This document shows positions 1 to 5,318 of a stretch of 13,389 nucleotides of DNA, in pieces. The stretch spans positions 1-13,389 of the forward strand of contig JAADDG010000188.1 of the NCBI GenBank assembly GCA_013154075.1, read 5' to 3'. The position numbers and the translations under genes were made by a program. The stretch is from Campylobacterota bacterium. Its GTDB lineage: Bacteria > Campylobacterota > Campylobacteria > Campylobacterales > JAADDG01. The notes beneath the pieces are model-generated. The model saw only the letters and a program-made list of their open reading frames with translations, made no database searches and was not told the DNA's origin. Every line of letters starts with the position of its first letter. Position 1 is the first letter of the stretch.

Positions 1-185
1 ATTTCGAGCTATTTGTCTGGATAAAGGGGGATGGGGTATTTTATCCTAAAAGGACGATGTCGAGATTTTTGATTTTGATTTATGACGCTTTATATGAGAA
101 TAATATAGAGATACCGTTTCCTCAAAGAGATATTCATATAAGATCGGTTGACGGGGAGATTCCTTTGAAGTTTGTGAGAAAATAA
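1..185 (+). CDS. MscS-family small-conductance mechanosensitive channel, C-terminal fragment
   Basis: The frame read from base 3 gives 60 codons ending in TAA at 183-185; the gene begins before the window. The fragment matches the end of the cytoplasmic alpha/beta domain of MscS channels. It has the stretch KGDGVFYPKRTMSRFLIL, then a short helix (YDALYENN), then IEIPFPQRDIHIRSVDGEIP, a hallmark of the MscS C-terminus. Proteins of this family sit in the inner membrane and release solutes on hypo-osmotic shock. No membrane segments fall inside the visible part, as expected for this end. A terminator-like hairpin begins 10 bases after the stop, and the next genes are convergent, so this is probably the last gene of its transcript. 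The family call is firm; the subfamily and full length cannot be seen. Confidence 0.85.
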   Translation, partial: FELFVWIKGDGVFYPKRTMSRFLILIYDALYENNIEIPFPQRDIHIRSVDGEIPLKFVRK

Positions 186-194
186 AAGGGCAAC

Positions 195-224
195 AAGCCG
201 GTTGAGGTCGGCTTATCGGTTTTT
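195..224 (+). terminator. Probable intrinsic terminator of the MscS gene
   Basis: AAGCCG (195-200) pairs with CGGCTT (209-214) around an 8-base loop, and a run of five T follows at 220-224. It lies 10 bases after the MscS stop codon. The gap of five bases between stem and T-run is longer than ideal. The loop itself contains one arm of a 10-bp long-range inverted repeat (see 184-431), so this hairpin could compete with another fold. Confidence 0.55.
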
Positions 225-241
225 GTAGGTGTGTCATGAAT

Positions 242-269
242 CCGATAGGCAAGGAGTGGAACCTATCGG
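242..269. repeat. 8-bp inverted repeat, 12-base loop
   Basis: CCGATAGG (242-249) and CCTATCGG (262-269) are perfect reverse complements. No T-run follows on the + strand, so it is not a standard terminator there. The motif TATCGG recurs at 214-219 and 338-343, giving the left arm alternative partners in a + strand transcript. Confidence 0.6.
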
Positions 270-284
270 CGCTCTATTTAACAA

Positions 285-297
285 AGAAAGGAGGTGA
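285..297 (+). promoter_or_regulatory. Extended Shine-Dalgarno-like sequence without a start codon
   Basis: AGAAAGGAGGTGA is a 13-base match to the complement of the usual bacterial 16S rRNA 3' tail (TCACCTCCTTTCT). No ATG, GTG or TTG lies 5-10 bases downstream of the GGAGG core. The nearest in-range triplets are CTT, TTT and TCT, and the GTG at 294 overlaps the motif itself. It may be a ribosome-binding decoy, a leftover of a lost gene, or, on the minus strand, an anti-Shine-Dalgarno mimic. Confidence 0.4.
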
Positions 298-365
298 ACT
301 TTTCTTCTTCTTGGGCTGTGCTCTCTAACCGCTTCTGGTGTATCGGTGACGACGATTCTTCTTAA

Positions 366-418
366 CGGTTGCTCTATTGAAACTCATGTAGAGAGAGGGG
401 CATAGCCTTCCTCAACCG
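366..418. other. Compact three-way-junction fold
   Basis: CGGTT (366-370) pairs with AACCG (414-418) and closes two hairpins. The first is CTCTA (372-376) with TAGAG (389-393) around a 12-base loop. The second is GAGGGGC (395-401) with GCC (405-407) and CCTC (410-413), leaving a 2-base bulge and an ATA loop. All pairs are Watson-Crick, so either strand could fold this way. The right closing arm overlaps the long-range arm 410-419, so the two folds are mutually exclusive, like a switch. Confidence 0.45.
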
Positions 419-450
419 GTGTTGTCTCTTTCTTAAACCCACCCCGAACC

Positions 451-472
451 CTCAAGCGATTTCTCGCTCAAA
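451..472 (-). other. GAAA-tetraloop hairpin on the minus strand
   Basis: Read on the minus strand, bases 472-464 pair with 459-451 around a GAAA tetraloop (463-460): six Watson-Crick pairs and three G-U wobbles. On the + strand the wobbles become mismatches and only five pairs remain, so the fold favours a minus-strand RNA, that is, the 3' trailer of the operon ending at 605. It is not a terminator, because G-rich sequence follows instead of a T-run. Confidence 0.4.
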
Positions 473-497
473 CCAAATATTTCAAAATTTTAAGAAG

Positions 498-518
498 GAG
501 ACTTTGTCACTTAGTCTC
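498..518. repeat. 6-bp inverted repeat, possible weak terminator of the minus-strand operon
   Basis: GAGACT (498-503) and AGTCTC (513-518) are reverse complements around a 9-base loop. On the minus strand the stem is followed by CCTTCTTAAAATTTT, only loosely T-rich. It lies about 90 bases beyond the peptidase stop codon. The case for termination is weak. Confidence 0.3.
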
Positions 519-570
519 TGAAAATCTTTCGGTGTCGCTTTCGATTTCGAATGTTATTGTAACACCAAAA

Positions 571-590
571 TTTATTAATGGATTAATAAA
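571..590. repeat. Perfect 9-bp AT-only palindrome just past the operon end
   Basis: TTTATTAAT (571-579) and ATTAATAAA (582-590) are exact reverse complements separated by GG. On the minus strand the palindrome ends 15 bases after the last stop codon of the operon and is followed by TTTT, so it could act as a very weak AT-only terminator. Its symmetry and two-base centre equally suit a dimeric protein binding site. Confidence 0.4.
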
Positions 591-604
591 AAATTAACGA
601 AAGG

Positions 605-1471
605 TTAATGAAAGAGAGAAATTTTTTCTTTTTCTAAATTTCCGAAAATTTTTTCCGTATCTATACCGTAAAACTCTTTTAATTCTTCATAGATATCGGG
701 GAAATGTTTTTTTAGTGAACGAGGTTTTTGGAAAAACAGCTCCGTTATTACCGCAAAGAATTCGGCTTCGTTGGTAGCGGCATACTCTCCTATGATTTTA
801 TACTCTCCCCAATCTCTGTTTTTGTAGGCTCTCTCTTGTAATTCTTTAAATCTTTTAAAAAGTGTTGATGTCCATTTGTGATATTTTGACCAAGGTAGAG
901 GAGGAACGCCGTCGGCTTCTCCGTCTTCGAAATCGAGTACGTGAGCAAGTTCGTGGACTATCACATTATGAGAGCTTAGGTGATACGCCTCTTTTTTAGC
1001 GTCATTCCAAGCTATCACTATCGTATCGTTTATAGATTGGCCCTCAAGAATGAAATCGCCTTCTTTAAAGATTCCGCCGCTTTCCATTACGCTTTTTGTC
1101 ACTACTTCGTACGGATAGATTAAAATGGTTTTTAAATTATCGAAACACTCGTTTTTGAAATTTATCACCATCAAACACGCATAAAATGCTATTACCGTTT
1201 TCATCTCTTCGGTAACTTCCGTTTTTACGCCTATAAACTCTTTGGTGTAGATAAAAAACAGTATTTTCTTTTTGATTTTTTCTTTGAGCTCTTTTGGTAA
1301 AGCTTTATAATGAGGAATCTTTTTTAGATACTGTTCATACTCTTTTGGAAAGGGAGAGGAGTTTATCTTTTTTAAAAGCATGATTTTTTTGAAAAAGAGG
1401 TAGTTTTGCCATATCAAAAAGATCGAAATGGCCAAAAATATCACACTGCCGACGGCTATAAAGTAGTTCAT
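605..1471 (-). CDS. MtfA-like zinc-dependent peptidase (M90 family) with N-terminal membrane anchor
   Basis: The 288-residue product has the M90 zinc site HELAH at residues 173-177 (IVHELAHVLDFEDGEADG), the second conserved block NEAEFFAVITELFF at 234-247, whose glutamate is the likely third zinc ligand (probably E237), and the PLPWSKYHKW stretch at 191-200. Residues 1-22 are hydrophobic and followed by a lysine-rich segment, so the protein is probably anchored in the inner membrane with the peptidase in the cytoplasm. E. coli MtfA (265 aa) is soluble; there it is an aminopeptidase that binds the glucose repressor Mlc. No Mlc target is visible here. The start codon overlaps the phosphorylase stop as ATGA, so translation is probably coupled. 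It is the last gene of the five-gene operon. The family is well supported, the substrate unknown. Confidence 0.85.
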   Translation of the reverse strand: MNYFIAVGSVIFLAISIFLIWQNYLFFKKIMLLKKINSSPFPKEYEQYLKKIPHYKALPKELKEKIKKKILFFIYTKEFIGVKTEVTEEMKTVIAFYACLMVINFKNECFDNLKTILIYPYEVVTKSVMESGGIFKEGDFILEGQSINDTIVIAWNDAKKEAYHLSSHNVIVHELAHVLDFEDGEADGVPPLPWSKYHKWTSTLFKRFKELQERAYKNRDWGEYKIIGEYAATNEAEFFAVITELFFQKPRSLKKHFPDIYEELKEFYGIDTEKIFGNLEKEKISLFH

Positions 1472-3585
1472 TTTCTAACGGACTCTTTTTTTGATATCGG
1501 GATATAGAATTTTTCAAGATACTCTTTCATCATTCTTCTCGCACTAAATTTCGGCGATATGTCTATGATGGCCTCTTTCATCTTCTCTACCCACTTTTCG
1601 GGGAAGCCTTTCTCTTTGGAGTCGTAAAAGAGAGGGATTATTTCGTTTTCCAAAAGATCGTAAAGCTCTTTTGCATCCTCTTTGTCGTCGGATATCTCTT
1701 TGCCGAAGCTCCATCCGTTTTTGCCGTTATACCCCTCTATCCACCATCCGTCTTTTGTCGAGAGGTGTAAAGTACCGTTTATGGACGCTTTCATTCCGCT
1801 CGTTCCGCAAGCCTCCATCGGAATTAGAGGATTGTTAAGCCAGATATCCACACCTTTTATTAGATATTTTGCGCTCTCTTCTCCGTAATCTTCCACAAAA
1901 GCGACTCTCCCGGCAAATTTTGGATCTTGAGCGACTTTGAAGGTCTTTTTTATTATATGTTTTCCTGGAGTGTCAGCAGGATGTGCCTTACCGGCAAAAA
2001 TTATTTGAATGGGTCGTGAAGGATGATTTATCAGTTTTTCCAATCTCTCAAGATCGGTCAAAATCAGATCAGGTCTTTTATAAGAGGTCATTCTTCTTGC
2101 AAAGCCGATAGTTAAAATATCCGGATCGAGCATAACTCCTTCGGCCATCGCTATTATCGGATCTATGGACTCTTTCGCCCATTTTCTTCTAACTTTCTCT
2201 CTTATGAAGTTGATCATCTTGATTTTGTTTTCATAGTGGATTTTCCAAAGATCTTCGTTTTCAAGATCGTAAAATTTATTCCACAAATCCTTATCGTCCT
2301 CTATCCTAAGCCACTCTTCTCCAAATATCTCTTCAAGTTTTTTAAAGAGATTCTCTCCTATCCAGCTTGGAAGATGAACTCCGTTTGTTACGTACTCTAT
2401 CGGCGTTTTTTGCTCTTTAAACAGATTTTTCCAAATCTCTTTTGTAACTTCGCAATGTTTTTTGCTGACGGCGTTTATATTAGAGCACATCTTCATACCC
2501 AAAACGGTCATATTAAATCCGTACGGATTGTCGGGATTGATTCCGAAATTGAAAAACTCCTCTTTGCTTAGTTTGAGTCTCTCCCAATAGTCTGCGAAAT
2601 ATTTTCCTATCATATCGAAACCGTAGACATCCGTAGCGGCCTGCAAAGGTGTATGGGTTGTAAAAACGGATGTCTCTTTCACTCTCTTTAAAGCCTCTTT
2701 CGGATCCATATTTTCGTTTTCTATGAAGTTTCTCACTCTTTCGAAAAGAGCGAAAGCGGGGTGGCCTTCGTTTAGATGCAATATGGAGTACTCTATCCCC
2801 AAAACCTCCAAGACTCTATATCCGCCGATTCCCAAAACTATCTCTTGTCTTAATCTTTGATTCATATCCGGAGTGTAGAGTCTGTATGAGATCTCTCTAT
2901 CCCAAGGATCGTTTCTCTCTATGTCGGTATCGAGAAGATAGAGGGGAGTTTTGCCTACGTTCACTTTCCAAACGGCGGTGAATACGGGAGGATCTATGAA
3001 AGGAACCTGAATGATTAGATGATTTCCGTCTTTATCCAAAACTCTCTCTATGGGAGCGGTATCCTTATCTATGGTTTCGCTTGTTTCTTGTTGCCACCCG
3101 TCGCTTCCTATGATTTGTCTTACGTATCCTTTTGGATACATAAATCCCACACCCACCATAGGAAGTCCCATGTCGCTTGCTTCTTTCAAGATATCTCCAG
3201 CCAAAAATCCGAGTCCTCCCGAATAGATTGGCAAAGAGTGGTGAAGCCCGAATTCCGCGCAGAAATAAGCTATGGGCAGCGGTTTTTGGTAGGATGTGTT
3301 TTTATCTTCCATATAGCCTTTGAAAAGAGCGTGTACGTATCTGTACTCTTTTATAAAGGTTTCGTTTCGCGTTAGTTCGATCAGGTCGTTTTCATCCATG
3401 TTTTTTAGCATCTTTATAGGATTGTAACCGCTCTCTTTCCAAAGATAGGGATTTAGGGATCTAAACAGCTCTTTTCCTCTCGGATTCCACGTCCACCATA
3501 AATTTAGAGCTATTTTGTTTAGATTTTCTATCTCTTTTGGAAGTTTCGGCAAAACCATATTTGCGGAGGGATCTTTTGTAATCAT
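1468..3585 (-). CDS. glgP: Alpha-glucan (glycogen) phosphorylase, GT35 family
   Basis: Glucan phosphorylase splits alpha-1,4-glucan with phosphate, releasing glucose-1-phosphate in the cytoplasm. The 705-residue product starts with a region typical of the short bacterial type (NLWWTWNPRGKELFRSLNP, 28-46). It then has AYFCAEFGLHHSLPIYSGGLG (106-126), the HLNEGHPAF block (270-278), TTHTPLQA (309-316), GFARRMTSYKRPDL (494-507) and EACGTSGMKASINGT (591-605). K599 in the last block is the expected pyridoxal-phosphate lysine. It resembles the TIGR02094 short subfamily and is somewhat shorter than the ~820-850 residues of many bacterial members. ATG follows the LOG stop codon directly (TAAATG), with GGAGGAG inside the upstream gene as ribosome binding site. 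The symbol follows function; orthology to E. coli GlgP is not claimed. Confidence 0.93.
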   Translation of the reverse strand: MITKDPSANMVLPKLPKEIENLNKIALNLWWTWNPRGKELFRSLNPYLWKESGYNPIKMLKNMDENDLIELTRNETFIKEYRYVHALFKGYMEDKNTSYQKPLPIAYFCAEFGLHHSLPIYSGGLGFLAGDILKEASDMGLPMVGVGFMYPKGYVRQIIGSDGWQQETSETIDKDTAPIERVLDKDGNHLIIQVPFIDPPVFTAVWKVNVGKTPLYLLDTDIERNDPWDREISYRLYTPDMNQRLRQEIVLGIGGYRVLEVLGIEYSILHLNEGHPAFALFERVRNFIENENMDPKEALKRVKETSVFTTHTPLQAATDVYGFDMIGKYFADYWERLKLSKEEFFNFGINPDNPYGFNMTVLGMKMCSNINAVSKKHCEVTKEIWKNLFKEQKTPIEYVTNGVHLPSWIGENLFKKLEEIFGEEWLRIEDDKDLWNKFYDLENEDLWKIHYENKIKMINFIREKVRRKWAKESIDPIIAMAEGVMLDPDILTIGFARRMTSYKRPDLILTDLERLEKLINHPSRPIQIIFAGKAHPADTPGKHIIKKTFKVAQDPKFAGRVAFVEDYGEESAKYLIKGVDIWLNNPLIPMEACGTSGMKASINGTLHLSTKDGWWIEGYNGKNGWSFGKEISDDKEDAKELYDLLENEIIPLFYDSKEKGFPEKWVEKMKEAIIDISPKFSARRMMKEYLEKFYIPISKKESVRK

Positions 3586-4539
3586 TTAGTCGTTCTCCTC
3601 CATTCCGGTTCTCTCTCCCTCTTTGATCAAAGGAGTGTTGTAGGTTTCGTGCCAATTTAAGATGTGCTGCCACGCCTCTATCGCATTGTCCGCAAAATGG
3701 AAAATCTCCAAATCTTGGGGAGCTATAACCCCTTCATCTTTTAAAAAGTCGAAATCGACCGCTTTTCTCCAATAACTTTTCCCAACCAAAACTACCGGGA
3801 TGGGTTTGTTTTTTTTGGTTTGAATCAGAGTTAGAGTCTCAAAAAGCTCGTCAAATGTTCCGAAACCTCCCGGATAGACTACCAAAGCTTTGGCTCTGTT
3901 TAAAAAATGAAGCTTTCTTATAGCAAAGTAGTGAAATTGAAAACATAGTTCCGGTGTGATGTAGGGATTTGGAAACTGCTCGTGAGGGAGATGGATATTT
4001 AATCCTATCGTTTTGGCGCCTACGTCGTGTGCTCCTCTGTTGGCCGCCTCCATGATTCCGGGACCTCCTCCGGTCATCAAAGTGATGCTTGCGTCATCGG
4101 GGCCTTTTCCGCTTCTGCCTACGAATCTTCCAAACCTCCTCGCATCTTCGTAAAAGATACTCTTTTCCACCATTCTTTCGGCTACATAGAGCTCTTGGAG
4201 AAGCTCTTTTGAATTTGGATTTTTCTCAAGTTTTTTTTGAACCGTTTTTAGATTTTTCATTGCGGTTTTGTACTCTCTGATTCTTGCGCTTCCAAATACG
4301 ACTATCGTGTGTTTTATACCGGCATTGCTCATGGCAAGCTCGGCTTTTAAATAATCAAGCTCGAGTCTTATTCCTCTTGTCTCGTAGGAGTTTAGAAAAT
4401 CGGGATCTTCATGAGCTATTTTGTAAGTGGGGCTTTGCATTATTTTTTGCACAAGCTCCAAGGATTTTGGATCTTCCTCTTTGGGTTTGGGTTTTTCCCA
4501 AGGAAGGTGCGTTCCGTTGATGGGAAATCTTTTTTTCAT
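3586..4539 (-). CDS. LOG-family Rossmann-fold protein (nucleotide 5'-monophosphate phosphoribohydrolase-like)
   Basis: The 317-residue protein carries both LOG signatures: MTGGGPGIMEAANRGA (155-170) and PGGFGTFDELFE (223-234). The catalytic-type arginine lies in AIRKLHF (206-212). Family members hydrolyse the N-glycosidic bond of nucleoside monophosphates, either cytokinin precursors or, in E. coli PpnN, purine nucleotides. The older label 'lysine decarboxylase' is a misnomer. It is longer than minimal LOG proteins (~190 aa), with an ~80-residue N-terminal extension (ETRGIRLELDYLKAEL at 53-68) and a charged helical insert (88-135) after the first Rossmann strand, VVFGSARI. PPK2 lies 11 bases upstream and the phosphorylase starts directly after its stop. 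A ribosome binding site, AAGGAAGAG, precedes the ATG. A role in nucleotide turnover alongside PPK2 is inference. Confidence 0.88.
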   Translation of the reverse strand: MKKRFPINGTHLPWEKPKPKEEDPKSLELVQKIMQSPTYKIAHEDPDFLNSYETRGIRLELDYLKAELAMSNAGIKHTIVVFGSARIREYKTAMKNLKTVQKKLEKNPNSKELLQELYVAERMVEKSIFYEDARRFGRFVGRSGKGPDDASITLMTGGGPGIMEAANRGAHDVGAKTIGLNIHLPHEQFPNPYITPELCFQFHYFAIRKLHFLNRAKALVVYPGGFGTFDELFETLTLIQTKKNKPIPVVLVGKSYWRKAVDFDFLKDEGVIAPQDLEIFHFADNAIEAWQHILNWHETYNTPLIKEGERTGMEEND

Positions 4540-4550
4540 AACTCTTCCTT

Positions 4551-5309
4551 TTATGGGGCTATGAGCCCTTTATCGTAGCATATGGGATCGAATTTGCATA
4601 CGATGTCGTTATCAAATATCAATAACTCTTCTCTTTTGTTGGGATAGTCCACATGAGCCAAAAAGTGTTTCATCACGTTTATTCTGGCCGTTTTTTTGTC
4701 GTCACTATGTACGATATACCAAGGTGCGAAAATAAAAGAGGTTTTCATGAACATCTCGTCTCTTGCTTTTGAATATTCATTCCAAAGTTTTTGAGCCATT
4801 TGATCTATAGGGCTTAATTTCCACTGTTTCAAAGGATCTTTTTTTCTCTCTTCCAATCTCTTTTTTTGCTCTTTTTTGCTGATATCGAGATAGTATTTGA
4901 AAAATATCATCTCCGAATGGGTTAGCATCTGCTCGAAATTTCCCACCTCTTTCATAAAAAGTTTATACTCTTTTTTGGTACAAAATCCCATGACTTTCTC
5001 GACTCCTGCTCTGTTGTACCAGCTTCTGTTAAAAAATACTATCTCTCCTCCGCTTGGCAGGTGAGGTACGTATCTTTGGAAATACCAAGATTTTCTATCT
5101 TTGTCGCTCGGTTTGCCGAGAGCCACGACTCTGGCCTCTCTCGGACTTAAGTGTTCGGTGAATCTTTTGATGGTTCCGTCTTTTCCGGCGGCGTCTCTTC
5201 CTTCGAATATGATACATACCTTAAGATCGTTTTCTATAACGTGTCTTTGAAACTTGACAAGTTCCACTTGCAGATTATAAAGCTCTTTTTTGTACTCTTT
5301 TTTCTTCAT
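4551..5309 (-). CDS. ppk2: Polyphosphate kinase 2 (PPK2), class I-like
   Basis: PPK2 enzymes transfer phosphate between polyphosphate and nucleoside diphosphates (ADP or GDP). The 252-residue, single-domain protein has Walker A FEGRDAAGKDG at 35-45 (K43), the Walker B-like block FFNRSWYNRAGVEKVMGF at 92-109, and the lid region YYLDISKKEQKKRLEERKKDP at 139-159. The closing segment (LIFDNDIVCKFDPICYDKG) resembles the class I / TIGR03707 type. Walker A reads GKDG where class I proteins more often have GKGG; GKDG is common in class III, so nucleotide preference is uncertain. AAAGGAAAG precedes the ATG, 9 bases after the ATPase stop, so the two genes are clearly co-transcribed. No ppk1 is seen in the window. 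The family is certain; direction and substrate are inferred. Confidence 0.93.
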   Translation of the reverse strand: MKKKEYKKELYNLQVELVKFQRHVIENDLKVCIIFEGRDAAGKDGTIKRFTEHLSPREARVVALGKPSDKDRKSWYFQRYVPHLPSGGEIVFFNRSWYNRAGVEKVMGFCTKKEYKLFMKEVGNFEQMLTHSEMIFFKYYLDISKKEQKKRLEERKKDPLKQWKLSPIDQMAQKLWNEYSKARDEMFMKTSFIFAPWYIVHSDDKKTARINVMKHFLAHVDYPNKREELLIFDNDIVCKFDPICYDKGLIAP

Positions 5310-5318
5310 TTCTTTCCT

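Larger units (their letters stand above)
184..431. other. Structured convergent intergenic element closed by a long-range inverted repeat; no gene seen
   Basis: The space between the two convergent transcripts (186-604) holds no ORF that I can support. CCGGTTGAGG at 198-207 is the exact reverse complement of CCTCAACCGG at 410-419. Just outside, CAAC (191-194) pairs with GTTG (421-424) across a small asymmetric loop. Further pairing, G-U wobbles included, can extend the helix to about 184-431. The wobbles (G188, G190) pair only in a + strand RNA. Enclosed are an 8-bp inverted repeat (242-269), a strong Shine-Dalgarno-like sequence (285-297) and a three-way junction (366-418). It could be a noncoding RNA, a 3' UTR structure, or the relic of a small mobile element. 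I cannot assign it to a known RNA family. Confidence 0.4.

Noticed and set aside
46..252. 68-codon minus-strand open frame starting at 252
   Set aside because: It overlaps the MscS coding end and its terminator hairpin in antisense, has no ribosome binding site, and its product resembles nothing I know.
281..300. 3' end of a 16S rRNA gene on the minus strand
   Set aside because: Only the 13-base tail matches; the upstream helix-45 sequence of 16S rRNA is absent.
294..365. Mini-ORF beginning with GTG at 294 (23 codons)
   Set aside because: The GTG is inside the Shine-Dalgarno sequence itself, so the ribosome could not use it, and the product has no recognisable features.
184..431. Retron noncoding RNA (terminal inverted repeat enclosing hairpins)
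   Set aside because: No reverse transcriptase gene lies in the window and no msr/msd features or conserved branching G context can be shown.
219..480. Remnant of an IS200/IS605 tnpB 3' end with omega-RNA on the minus strand
   Set aside because: The structured sequence is suggestive, but there is no tnpB or tnpA coding sequence, frames are broken by stops, and I cannot match the ends to a known element.
3586..4539. Lysine decarboxylase annotation for the LOG-family protein
   Set aside because: The PGGxGTxxE and GGGPGIMEA motifs belong to LOG phosphoribohydrolases; no pyridoxal-phosphate decarboxylase motif is present.
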